64,000 nucleotides of DNA from Saururus chinensis (taxonomy: Eukaryota; Streptophyta; Magnoliopsida; Piperales; Saururaceae), in contig CP141140.1 of the NCBI GenBank assembly GCA_035235625.1, positions 18,682,685-18,746,684 of the forward strand. The letters are read 5' to 3'. The notes below the pieces were generated by a model. The model was not told the origin of the DNA. It saw only the letters and a program-made list of their open reading frames with translations, and did no database searches. Of this stretch, positions 37,915-48,013 are shown piece after piece; positions within the stretch are counted from its first letter, which is position 1, and each line of letters starts with the position of its first letter. Position numbers and translations under genes: made by a program.

Positions 37915-38087
37915 GGTTAATAAGAGTTTGGGCTCATATATGTATGCGTAAGTTCGGGTTTTATAGTTTATCTAATTTATATTCAACGGCTTATAATATA
38001 TATATAAATTTAAATACTTATAAATATTATGAACTATTATATGTAAACATATAACCCTAGGCTCATATAAGCTTTTTTTAAAATTTA
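37915..38087. repeat. Decayed copy of the Micron-like palindromic unit
   Basis: Shares with unit 1 of the 12.2-kb array: TTGGGCTCATATATGTATGC, TTATATTCAACGGC, ATAAATATTATG and CCCTAGGCTCATATAAGC in the same order, including the inverted-arm layout. It ends about 195 bp before the LDL1 start codon and so lies in its presumptive promoter. Confidence 0.65.
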
Positions 38088-38281
38088 TTATATACTGCCA
38101 AAATTATAGTGTTAAGTCCATTAAACACCTCTTAAATCCATTAAACCCTGCTGAAGTCTGGATTGTCTTCACTCTTCACCAACGAAGACGGAAACCCTCC
38201 CGCCTCGTACCTCCGCCCAGTCCTCATCCTGGAAAACCCTCCGCTGCCGGAGTCCCCTCCCTCCGACCTTCTCCTTCTCCA

Positions 38282-40729
38282 ATGGAAGCCAACCAGCCCG
38301 CTAATTCCTCTGCCGCAGACCCCGCCCTCGAAAGTCTCGAGCATTCAGAAGCCCACTCGCCGGCGGAGCCCTCTCCACCGCCGGAGTTCGGACAGGTTCC
38401 AGAGGATTCCCCACTCAGCCCACCTACGACTGACGAGACCCCCCCGCTGACCACCGCGGACGAGAGCGCCGCATCCCCAGCTCGGAAGCGGCGTCGCCGG
38501 AAGAAGAAGCAGTTTCCGGAGATGATCCCTTCCGCCACCGCCATCACTGGGCTCCGGGAGCTGCGACCGCCTCAGCCCAGGTCGAGCATCTACGACGAAA
38601 AGTTGATGGACGAGCTCATCCGCCTCCAGATCGACGATCGGGCCTCCCCGTCCCGCTCCCGCCGCCGCAGTCTCGCGAAGGAGCTCGATGTTGAGGCCCT
38701 CATCGCTATTGCCGTCGGGTTCCCAGTCGAGTCGCTCACCGAGGAGGAAATCGAGGCCAACGTCATCCCTGCCACCGGCGGTTCCGACCAGGCCAACTAC
38801 ATCGTCGTTCGCAACCACATCCTTGCCCGCTGGCGCTCCAACGTCTCCTCCTGGCTCACAGAGGACCACGGCATGGAGTCGATCCGCTCCGAGCACCGGC
38901 GCCTCGTTACTGCTGCCTACGGCTTCCTCCTCTCCCACGGCTACATTAATTTTGGCCTGGCGCCGGCGATCAAGGAGATGAAATGGGGCGGCAGTTGCCC
39001 GGTCCTGGCCAATGTGGTGATCGTAGGGGCGGGTCTGGCAGGCCTTGCAGCGGCGCGGCACCTCCTCGCTCAGGGGTTCAAGGTGGTGATCCTCGAGGGG
39101 CGGACACGGCCTGGCGGGCGGGTTCAGACCAAGAAGATGCAGGGGGATGGTATTGTGGCTGCGGCTGACCTTGGCGGATCGGTCCTTACCGGTATTAATG
39201 GCAATCCTTTGGGCGTCCTGGCGAGGCAGTTGGGGTTTCCTCTTCACAAGGTACGTGACAAATGCCCCCTTTATCTTCCTAGTGGAAAATCAGTAGACCC
39301 CGAAGTGGATGCCCGCGTGGAGTACTCCTTCAATAAACTCTTAGATAAGGTCTGCAAACTTAGGCAAGCAATGTTGGAAGAAATGAAGTGCGTGGATGTG
39401 TCCCTGGGAACTGCATTAGAAACTTTTAGGAAGGTTTATCAGGTCGCAGAGCAACCTGAAGAACGAATGTTATTGAATTGGCATTTAGCAAACCTCGAAT
39501 ATGCAAATGCTTCGTTGTTGTCGGATTTGTCATTGGCATATTGGGACCAAGATGATCCCTATGAGATGGGGGGTGATCACTGCTTCATTCCGGGGGGAAA
39601 CGTGAGGTTTGTGCATGCTTTGGCTGAGGGACTTCCTATTTTTTATGGAAAGACAGTGGACTCCATTCGGTATGGCCTGGACGGTGTTGTAGTGACGTCC
39701 AATGGGCAGGTATTTCGTGGGGACATGGCACTGTGTACAGTCCCTCTCGGTGTTCTCAAGAGGGGGTCAATAAATTTCATCCCAGAGCTTCCAGTTGAAA
39801 AACGGGAAGCAATTAATAGACTAGGATTTGGGCTACTGAACAAGGTTGCGATGCTATTTCCTTATGATTTTTGGGGTGGGGAGATTGATACCTTTGGTCA
39901 TTTAACAGAAGAAACAGACAAGCGTGGTCAGTTCTTCTTATTTTACAGCTACTCATCTGTATCAGGAGGGCCTCTTTTGGTGGCTTTGGTTGCCGGAGAG
40001 GCAGCAATTAAGTTCGAGACTATGCCTCCTTTGGAGGCTGTTGAGCGGGTTCTGGAGGTATTAAAGGGGATTTTTGGACCTAGGGGAATCGAAGTTCCTG
40101 ATCCACTTCAGGTAGTATGTACACGATGGGGAAATGATCGATTTGCTTATGGATCTTATTCCCATGTGGCAGTTGGAGCCAGTGGAGATGATTATGATAT
40201 TCTTGCTGAAAGTGTGGGAGACGGCCGCATCTTTTTTGCAGGTGAGGCCACAAACAGGAGGTACCCTGCAACAATGCATGGTGCTTTTCTTAGTGGCCTG
40301 AGGGAGGCAGCAAATATCTCAAGAGTGGCTAGGAAACGATCATTGGTGCCTTTAACTGTGGATAATGACAAAGACACTAATGTGGGTCTGGAGTTATTAT
40401 TTAAGCAACCTGATTTACAATTTGGTAGCTTTTCTGTTTTATTTGATACCCGTTCAACTACTGATGACTCACTATCTATTTTGAGGGTCAAAGTTGGCGG
40501 AGAAGTTTTGGCAGAAGAGCCTCTTTTTCTCTACGGTTTGATTTCAAAGAAACAGGTAATGGAGTTGACCAAGGTCATTGGAGATGATAACAGATTGAGG
40601 ATGCTACACCGTATGTTCAATGTGAAATTGGCAGGAATAACATGCTTAGGAAGTGAGGGAGATAGTCTTATTTCAAAATTGATGATTTCTAGAAACACTA
40701 GCAATTTGCAAGTCACCTGTGTAGCTTGA
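38282..40729 (+). CDS. LDL1: Lysine-specific histone demethylase 1 homologue (SWIRM + amine oxidase)
   Basis: FAD-dependent nuclear enzyme that oxidatively demethylates mono- and dimethyl H3K4. In plants LDL1 acts with FLD and LDL2 on flowering-time and seed-dormancy genes. A single 815-residue exon; plant LDL1 is also intronless and of similar length. The N-terminus is Pro/Ser-rich with a basic R-K-R-R-R-R-K-K-K tract (68-76, likely nuclear localisation). SWIRM domain is about 140-235. FAD-binding G-A-G-L-A-G at 249-254, then L-E-G-R-T-R-P-G-G-R at 271-280. The catalytic-site lysine is in G-F-G-L-L-N-K-V (K521, matching human LSD1 K661), and the C-terminal FAD contact region F-F-A-G-E-A-T-N-R is at 651-659. 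The tower insertion of animal LSD1 is absent, as is normal in plants. The first about 960 bp are strongly GC-rich and the rest near background. LDL2 or FLD are less likely by length, gene structure and motif wording. Confidence 0.96.
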   Translation: MEANQPANSSAADPALESLEHSEAHSPAEPSPPPEFGQVPEDSPLSPPTTDETPPLTTADESAASPARKRRRRKKKQFPEMIPSATAITGLRELRPPQPRSSIYDEKLMDELIRLQIDDRASPSRSRRRSLAKELDVEALIAIAVGFPVESLTEEEIEANVIPATGGSDQANYIVVRNHILARWRSNVSSWLTEDHGMESIRSEHRRLVTAAYGFLLSHGYINFGLAPAIKEMKWGGSCPVLANVVIVGAGLAGLAAARHLLAQGFKVVILEGRTRPGGRVQTKKMQGDGIVAAADLGGSVLTGINGNPLGVLARQLGFPLHKVRDKCPLYLPSGKSVDPEVDARVEYSFNKLLDKVCKLRQAMLEEMKCVDVSLGTALETFRKVYQVAEQPEERMLLNWHLANLEYANASLLSDLSLAYWDQDDPYEMGGDHCFIPGGNVRFVHALAEGLPIFYGKTVDSIRYGLDGVVVTSNGQVFRGDMALCTVPLGVLKRGSINFIPELPVEKREAINRLGFGLLNKVAMLFPYDFWGGEIDTFGHLTEETDKRGQFFLFYSYSSVSGGPLLVALVAGEAAIKFETMPPLEAVERVLEVLKGIFGPRGIEVPDPLQVVCTRWGNDRFAYGSYSHVAVGASGDDYDILAESVGDGRIFFAGEATNRRYPATMHGAFLSGLREAANISRVARKRSLVPLTVDNDKDTNVGLELLFKQPDLQFGSFSVLFDTRSTTDDSLSILRVKVGGEVLAEEPLFLYGLISKKQVMELTKVIGDDNRLRMLHRMFNVKLAGITCLGSEGDSLISKLMISRNTSNLQVTCVA

Positions 40730-42716
40730 TTGGGCAGTGAGGAAGGCATCTAATTGCTTAAGTAATATTGAGGAAGTAATCTCTATTTAACGCGTATCTG
40801 AAGCGAAGGAGGCCGTTTACAACCATTGATGTGTAAATTGCTGTCACAAAATTTCTTATTATGATCATCTCTATTTATAGCTTTTCTTCTTAGCTGGTAG
40901 CTGTTGGCCTAATGGCAACAGCAAGAGTGAGTTCTACATCTTTCTTTACAGAGGCTCTGTTAGTGTATTTATGGTAATTGTTTCTCACAATAACAGTCAT
41001 TATAAATGAATTTTCTGTGTTCACTTATGGCTATTTAATATCTCATGTTGGTTATTTGTTTGATGGCCCTCCAGTAATTTCTCATGATCTTTTGTGTCCT
41101 CCACTATCCTCCATGGTTTTAGTCACTTGTCTTGCCTGGCATCTGACACTAGAAAAACCATCAAATGAGGCTGTCAGATCTGAGAAAAGCAATGGAGTAG
41201 TATTATTTTGACAGGAAATTTGATTGTAAATCTCTTTGAATACAATAGCTCTGTGCGAATGTTTTGAATGCAAAGGTGAAGCTTCCAACATAAAGAACTG
41301 AGGTGAGCATAGACAAGTCAAATTATTGCAGATGGGAGTGTCTACCTAACTGCTAAGGAGATGTGAAGTGACTCTTTTCAGTATGAGAAAACAGAGTTAG
41401 TTCTGAGAAGTGCAACTGTTGCTAGGCGATGCGTAATGCTGCTGACTTCATAATAAAAGGGAAACTATGGAATTAATCTCTGAAGATAAGAGTTTTTTAC
41501 CAAAAATTCTTCTTAATGATAAAAATCTTCTGCAGTGACTCTTACCGAGAAATTTGCTGATGACACTCACTTTTCTGGTCCTCAACTAACCCCATTGATA
41601 CCCTTTTAGTGAATGCAACCTTTTCCTCGTCTCTCAGAACTTCGGAGATGTCAAATTTCCGTCTTGACAGCAAGTAGTGAAGGAGGGGAAGAAGAAGCCT
41701 TTGGACTTGAGAGCCGGATGTGAAGCTTACAAGAGGACACTCAGAATCAAACTTAGGTTGGCTGCCTGCATCCAAGCAGGAGAAGCAGAATTATGGACTT
41801 GCGCCTCACTCCAAGGCTGCAGATTAAGCCAAGCTTTGCTGCTGGAAGAAGGAGGAGACTGTGTATGTTGCCAGCGCCAAAGTAGCGGAGAAAGATGATG
41901 AGCTACTATTGGATTGCCCACAACATCTTCAGGCCAGTGAGTTACTATTTCTGCTACATATATTGACTGTCAAGGGCATACCAGTTAATTGTATCAAGGT
42001 TAGTATAGTATTGACATATTATCTTTGCTTGGGTTGTAGCGGGATAAAAATGCATGTTATGATAATATTTTCAGGGACATTGTATTATTTCTTTTCTTTA
42101 CTATCACCATCTATAAATGTCATCACCGTTTTCATTCCTTTGTTTCATATTATACTACATCATCTATCCCATGTCTTAACCCTAACAGGTAATAAAATTT
42201 GTAGGTAACAGACATTTAATGATTTGCCTGCTCACCTAACAAATCATCAAATGTGTGCTTGCAACATGTGATTTTCCAATGCTGTCAAGGGGAGCTAAGA
42301 TCAGGAACCGTATTGTCGCTTTGTTTTTTGAAAACTCGGATGCCACTTTGTTTTTTGGACAATGCTCGATGCCACATTTGAGAATTCCTTGCCAGTTGCT
42401 AACACATTTATTACTTTTTAATACTTATTCTTTGAAAGATATTAGACATAAATATTAGTTTTGCGTTTCTGTTACTCTTTGGATCAACCTTCCTGCATTT
42501 ACGGTATTTTTTACTTGCATGTTTTTATGTGTCCAACTCTTACTCTTGTGTCAAAACATTTTGAAGGATTTGGACTGCTAAGCAAACATTGTGGAATATT
42601 GTTCTATGACATTCAATGAAAACTTTAAATCTTTTTAAGCGAGTTAAGTACTTTAGTTTTACCTCAGTCACTTGCAGCCCTCAAAGGCAACAAAATGGAA
42701 ATCGTGCATGCATCGA
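40730..42716. other. LDL1 downstream region, no gene seen
   Basis: Starts with the LDL1 3' UTR (extent unknown). 41540-41950 is less AT-rich and has overlapping open frames on both strands (41542-41775 minus, 41677-41898 plus) without recognisable domains. This could be a 3' UTR exon or an unrecognised fragment. Confidence 0.4.
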
Positions 42717-42785
42717 CTAGGGGTGCCAGGTGGGCTTCCAATTTGACTCGGCTTAAGGCTCATCGTGCCTTAGTTTGACTTGAAA

Positions 42786-44354
42786 ACAATGTTTTAAAAA
42801 TTGGACTGACTGGGATTAACCGGACCGATTAGGTTTAATTGGACCTGTTGTAAAAAATTGGCCGGTTTAAATAGATTTCTGGGTCGGTTTAACCTGGTTG
42901 GGTCAGTGTGACTCGGCTGGTTAAATCGGTTACTCACTATTCTAGTCTGGTCTAGTTTTTTGAAAAGAAAAAAAATTAGATTGTGAATTTGTGATCGGGA
43001 TTTTGGATCTAGATTGGAGGAGGTCACAGGCAAGTTGAGTGATTTGGGGTGATGCCATGACTTGTGATCTCTTCTGGCGGTTCCCTCTCTACATGTTGTT
43101 ATCGTCCATGGCCCGAAACGGAAGAGCTTTGGGCGATTTGGGCTGACAGTTGACGATTTTTTTTTGCGATTCCCTCTCCACATGTCGTCGTCGTCCATGG
43201 CCTAAAAGAGGGGAGCTTTAGGCAATTTGGGCCGAGGGTTGGCAATTTTCTCCGGCGGAAATCCCTCCTTTCTCTTTCTGCCTCGTAGCCTTTTTTTTTT
43301 CTTCTTCCCTTGCCATTGCCGGTAGATTTACCTAAATTGCTACTAATCATAGCCTCTTGTGTAATCGTTGACTTAAAATCTCATCTACCAAATTTGTCAT
43401 CGCCATTGGGATGAGTTTCCTTGTTGTCGATGGTCCAATTTGTCTGTTTTGGCATTGACGAACAAACTGAGAAACTAAGAAAGAATTTGAACGTGTAAGA
43501 GGTAATTTCTTCTCTATTTTTTATTTATTTAAATTATAATTTAATTTATTACATGTTAATTTTGTAATTAATTTCTTACACCATTTTCGGATTTGTTTTT
43601 TTTGCAATAACAAAGGTTTTTATATATTCAGTCTTTGCATGCAAATAAGGTATTCTTTTGATTGTTGGATTATGATTTTTTATATTTGTGATTTAATTTG
43701 AATATAATTTTGATGCATGGTAGCGCATAGGAGTTGTATAAGTATTTACTCACTGAGAATGAGTGATTTATAGCTTGATCATGTGTATATAATAAGTTTG
43801 GTTATTGTAATTTACATGGATTTCTAATGGGAGTGAGAGATTGAAGGATTGTCTTCAGTTTATTAGTTTTATAATTATTTTTTTATTTTGAAGTGTTGTA
43901 ATTAGTTTGTGCCAAAAAAATTTTGGGTGTATTATTGGTTGTGTTTTTTTTCTTCTAAAATAATTATTTGATTTGAAATTATAAATGTTTGTTTATGTTT
44001 TTAATTATGTTAGAACTATAGCTTTGAATGTGTAGTGTAGGTTTAAAATTTAATATTTATTTGTTTATATTACTATTTTACTATTTTATATTAATAAAAA
44101 ATATAAAATGGTAACTTATTAAAATAGGTTGGAATGAACAATATTTTAAATGGTCATATAGGTTTAAGTGAGATTTTGAACACAATTTAAACAGGTTTAA
44201 CTAATTTCTTTTTACTATTATGGGAAAATTTTACAAAAAAATTTTGGGTGATGATGTCATCTCCCGGTTAACTTGGGTCGACCCACGGTTCAATCGGGTC
44301 GACCCAGCCCAACCACTAATTTGGGTCGTGGTCTGAGCCTGGTTTTAAAACATT
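42786..44354. mobile_element. hAT-like non-autonomous element, about 1.57 kb
   Basis: Ends carry the inverted motif AATGTTTTAAAA (left 42788-42799; right TTTTAAAACATT 44343-44354), bounded by an exact 8-bp direct repeat ACTTGAAA (42778-42785 and 44355-44362). An 8-bp duplication is the hAT signature. Sub-terminal regions on both sides are rich in GGTTTAACC / GGGTCGACCC-type motifs. No transposase is seen. Surrounding sequence (TAGGGGTGCCAGG at 42719 and GTTGTAGCCCTAA near 44493) suggests it sits inside another, older element. Confidence 0.65.
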
Positions 44355-44362
44355 ACTTGAAA

Positions 44363-45069
44363 CTCGAAGGCTAGTTGAACAGGCCATGACTTGGAACAAC
44401 TTAAAATATGCTCCCAAGCTGCATTACTCAATCATTGGTATATAGTTTGACTTGACTTTAGCATGAGTTAAATTTGAGTAAAATTTGACTAGCCGGTTGT
44501 AGCCCTAATCACACCCAAATAAAGGATGACGTGAATTAGTTTGAAAATGTTTGATGCAATGCCAGCTCGTCCCAAAAGGTAATGTCACAAGAGTTGGTAT
44601 ATAAAAAAAGACCTGACGTGACCCATTTGGGTTTTTAAATTAAACTTGAATAATTTGGGTTAGGTTTGGGTTTCAAGTATTTAACTTGACCTGAGTAAGG
44701 CTAAAAATATTATATATATTTTCTTTATATTTTAATAATAACATTGATACATTTTTATATCTTAAGAGATAGAATTAAATAATTAATTAAACATTTATAT
44801 TTTTTATAATTAAGTATTTTAAAATTTTAAAATATATTAAAAAAAAGTGAATTTTTAATTCTAAATTATATCGGGTGGTTTGGTTTGGGTTGAATTAGGG
44901 GTTACCATTTCTTAAATGTTAATGGGTTTGAGTTTGGCAAATTACTAGTCACAAGTGATTTGGTCTATTGCCCATATATATCAATACAAACAGATCTACG
45001 TTATAGCCATTAGGTTAAATGACCCCACAACTTTTGAACTTTTCTTATCCCCCTTCTCATAAGTTTGTT
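44363..45069. other. Intergenic, no gene seen
   Basis: AT-rich. Repeated TTGGGTT/TTGACTTGA words at 44400-44690 suggest the flank of an older repeat around the hAT-like element. Confidence 0.4.
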
Positions 45070-45374
45070 GGATTAGGCCTATAAAAGTAGGGGGAGTTTT
45101 TAATGCTTTACACTCAGCACAAGCCCAACATAAGGAACACTTGTGGACTATTTATTTATGAGATTGACGGCACACATGTTGGTGCATGCTAGCATTATTG
45201 CTTTCAATGCTAACGTACTATTAATGTTGATGCACGTTAGTGTCAGTAGCATTGACATTAACGTGTGCTAGTGTGTGCATAATTGATCTCATGGATAGAT
45301 GGTCCACATGCATTCCTTACAGTGGGTTCATGTTTAGTGTGGAGCATTAAAAACGCTTTTATATAACTATATGA
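45070..45374. mobile_element. Foldback MITE, about 300 bp
   Basis: Long inverted arms. TTTTTAATGCTTTACACTCA, then AGCACAAGCCCAACATAAGGAA, is mirrored by TTCCTTACAGTGGGTTCATG, then TTTAGTGTGGAGCATTAAAAA. The centre has repeated GCATGCTAGCATT / AACGTGTGCTAG palindromes. A related copy lies at about 51490-51690. Confidence 0.7.
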
Positions 45375-46264
45375 GTCTGTTGGGTTGGTAGAAAGTGGGA
45401 GAAAGGAAAGAAATCTTTCAAAAATCCTCTAGTTTTCATTGTATGGTAGAATGGGGAAAGAGAAACTAAATTGAAAACTAAAGAAAATAGATAAAAATTT
45501 GGCCCCTAAATTTTTCACACATTAACCTATGAATTTTGGGAGAAAATCAGTATACCGATGACTTATGTTTCGTCATCATCACCATTATTACCATTGTCAC
45601 TGCCCCCACTACTGTTATTGCTACCAACATTGCTGCCTCCAGCATTATTGTTGTCGCCGCCACCGTTTTCACCTCCACTATCACTATTGCTACCACCGTC
45701 ACCACCGACATCACCACCCCTACCACCACTATTGCCACCACTATCACCGATGTCATCACCACTATCACAACTACTATTACTTATGTCATCGCTACCTCCA
45801 CCATCATTGTTGTTGTTGTCGCCACCACTGCTTCCACCATTGACGCTGCCACCATTAATCCCACTACAGGCCACCACCCCTATCCCCACCATCACCACGG
45901 CTACCACTACTGCCACCGCCGCCGCCGCCGCCACCACCACCCTCACTGCCACTACTACTATTACCATTATCCCCACTGATGCCGTCATCGCCATCACTAC
46001 TACCATCACCATCGCTTCGCCACCACCACTACCCTCGCTATCGTCACCTCTGCCATCACTACCACTACTATCATTGCCACGTCCACCACTATGGATAACT
46101 CCACCACTACTGCTACAATTGGTAGATTTAAGTTTTAATTTTTTCTAACATCATTTGTGGAACCAAACATTAAATTTTTTTTAGAAATCTCTTAATTTTT
46201 TTCACTTTGATTCGCTTGCTCTTTGTCTTTTCTTTTCTCTTGATTTACACCAATCCAAACAGAC
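45375..46264. mobile_element. Foldback element with trinucleotide-rich core
   Basis: Imperfect inverted ends GTCTGTTGGGTTGGTAGAAA (45375) and the inverse of GTCTGTTTGGATTGGTGTAA (ending 46264), extending inward through purine-rich arms (GAGAAAGGAAAG / GAGAAAAGAAAAG). The end motif is reminiscent of Tourist/PIF-Harbinger MITEs, but no target duplication is clear. The interior is the trinucleotide block described separately. Confidence 0.5.
45565..46115. repeat. Degenerate trinucleotide block (ACC/ATC/ACT)n, about 550 bp
   Basis: Period-3 sequence made of CAC, CAT, ACC, ATT, GCC words on the plus strand. Because stops are depleted by composition, long open frames occur in several frames on both strands (45536-46148 plus, 45563-46012 minus), encoding Thr/Pro/Ile or Gly/Asn/Asp/Ser-only peptides. 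I consider it an expanded, decayed microsatellite and not a gene. Confidence 0.85.
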
Positions 46265-46333
46265 CTTATATGTAATGGGTTTGACAATGAAAATGAAGAA
46301 AAATGCTATGGAGCATATTATCTTACTTCTATG
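46265..46333. other. Short spacer
   Basis: Spacer between two DNA-transposon-like elements. Confidence 0.4.
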
Positions 46334-47167
46334 CAATGTTTTAAAATCCGACTCAGATTGGTGCTGAGCTAGTTCAACTGGGGGTCAACCCGAGTTGATC
46401 CAGTTGGTAAGTTAAAAACCCTCACCCCCTCTCGCACTTCTCAAACCCTAATCCTCTTGTCCTTATAAGTTTGGGAGGTGATGGCCACATTTGGTTCCTT
46501 TGAGTCTCCTCCCTTCCTCCTTTCCCTCTTCCCATTCCTATGGTGGCCTAGCCACAACCTCAACCCCAACTATTAGCCCCCTCTTCTCTATTTGTGACCA
46601 CCCCCTTTTCTTTGGCTTCGACCCCAACAGCCACACCCTCTCCTCTTCAGCCTCGATCCCATCAACTACCCCCTCACCTCCTTGGCCTCAACCCCACCCT
46701 TGCCCAGAAAAGCAAAGGCAATAACTAAGAGTATAGATCTAAAAAAAAAAATCCCCCATATCCAATCTAGTATAGGAAATTTCGAAGATGAACACACAGT
46801 CACAAATGAGCCAAAAAGCCATGCAAAGATCAGATTTCCTCATGTTCTTTGTTGCAATAATTAATTCAAGAGTGGTTTGTGTTTTTTTTCTTTCAATTTT
46901 GTTGGATAATGAGATTGTGTAAATATGCAATGGTTCAGCCTCTTATTTCTCTTCCTCGTTCCTCCTCCCTCTCTCCCCCTTTCCTCTTTACATAATTTTT
47001 TTTGCCAAAACCAAATCGTCACAGTTATCTTGGTTACTAGTTTGACCGACCAAGTTAGAGTGATCAGCTTGGGTCATACTTGCCCAGTAACCCAACTGCC
47101 CTGAATTTTTAACTAGGCCCAGTTGAACCGATTGAACTGGCTGAGCCAGTTCAGATTTTAAAACACT
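46334..47167. mobile_element. Second element of the CAATGTTTTAAAA family, about 0.83 kb
   Basis: Inverted ends CAATGTTTTAAAATCCGACT (46334) and the inverse of TAGTGTTTTAAAATCTGAAC (ending 47167-47168). Sub-terminal GGTCAACCCGAGTTGATCC and CAGTTGAACCGATTGAACTGG motifs resemble those of the 42786-44354 element. The CT-rich interior has no transposase. The target duplication is not clear. Confidence 0.6.
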
Positions 47168-47511
47168 ATATCCAATTATCCATATTGCTATTTATGTGGG
47201 CAACAACCCACAGAACCCTTCCTTGTCTTAATTACCTTCCTTGTCTTAATTAATACCCCTACCCTATATTAATACCTTGTTTTGATTTTTTAAATAAATT
47301 AAAATTAATTTATTTTAAAAAACCAAATAAAGATTGAGACAAAGTAATATAAATTTCATTGCAAAAATTCAGAAGGAATGGGGAACATCTCGTGGGGGAA
47401 GCCGTAACTTTTACGTCAAAAACAAAGTTTGGCATCTTTGGAGAGGGCAGGTCGGAACTGTAAATCCTAGAAAGTTATTTTTTATTTAGATCTAAACCTC
47501 TCCCCAACAAA
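47168..47511. other. Intergenic with a decayed MITE
   Basis: 47260-47345 is an AT-rich foldback (ACCTTGTTTTGATTTTTTAA / AAAAAACCAAATAAAGATTG). CAA repeats immediately before the tRNA gene (47506-47511) fit the plant tRNA upstream CAA motif. Confidence 0.4.
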
Positions 47512-47599
47512 CCGACCTTAGCTCAGTTGGTAGAGCGGAGGACTGTAGTAGTTGTATGCAGCAATCCTTAGGTCGCTGGTTCGAATCCGGCAGGTCGGA
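47512..47599 (+). tRNA. tRNA-Tyr (GUA) with 15-nt intron
   Basis: Full cloverleaf: acceptor CCGACCT pairs with AGGTCGG plus discriminator A; D arm GCTC/GAGC; anticodon stem GAGGA/TCCTT with loop C-T-GTA-G-A; T arm GCTGG-TTCGAAT-CCGGC. The GTA anticodon reads Tyr codons. The intron (about 47549-47563) follows the base 3' of the anticodon, the canonical position, and plant tRNA-Tyr genes normally have one. A T7 run follows as Pol III terminator. Confidence 0.97.
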
Positions 47600-47601
47600 T
47601 G

Positions 47602-47608
47602 TTTTTTT
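47602..47608 (+). terminator. Pol III terminator of tRNA-Tyr
   Basis: Run of seven T residues three bases after the tRNA 3' end. Confidence 0.85.
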
Positions 47609-47613
47609 ATTTA

Positions 47614-47961
47614 TGGGCCTATTTCACACCAACCTTTCCACACAGTTATGATTTATGATCAGTTCTTTAGTACAGAGTATATTTCTTTCTAAGTCTTCCA
47701 CACCGCTGCTGAAAGAGAAAGCTCAGCCAAGCTCTCAAGAAACACTAGGCTCCCTCCCATTTTCAGATGGGATTTCAAACCTGCTCGACTCCAATTATGT
47801 GGAGATTCTCTCACTCGGATCAACATTGTGCGCCACCACCGTAATTGGGCCCCCTGGAGGATTTAAGCAATGGGCCACATCACTGCCCAGTAACAGCCCA
47901 CATAGCAACCCTTCATAAACACTTGTTATTTCGAACACAGGCCCACCATTTCAACGGCCCA
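47614..47961 (+). promoter_or_regulatory. Cluster of TGGGCC/T (site II) motifs upstream of PORR gene
   Basis: Six copies of TGGGCC/TGGGCT in either orientation: 47614-47619, 47846-47851, 47871-47876, 47895-47900 (inverse), 47940-47945 (inverse) and 47956-47961 (inverse). Site II elements are enriched in promoters of nuclear genes for organelle and ribosome biogenesis and are bound by TCP factors. Their position 50-170 bp before the PORR start fits that role. Confidence 0.65.
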
Positions 47962-48013
47962 CACACCCAACAAGTACTTTCGTTTCGACTCGTACATCAT
48001 CTCCACCGTGTCC

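Noticed and set aside
38345..39247. 300-residue minus-strand frame opposite LDL1
   Set aside because: Shadow of the GC-rich coding strand; no domain, while the plus strand is clearly LDL1.
45536..46148. Long open frames (up to 196 residues) in the trinucleotide block
   Set aside because: Overlapping open frames on both strands with extremely biased composition are explained by period-3 low-complexity DNA; no domain.
48008..48013. Six-base upstream extension of the PORR frame
   Set aside because: Begins with GTG; the first ATG is at 48014.
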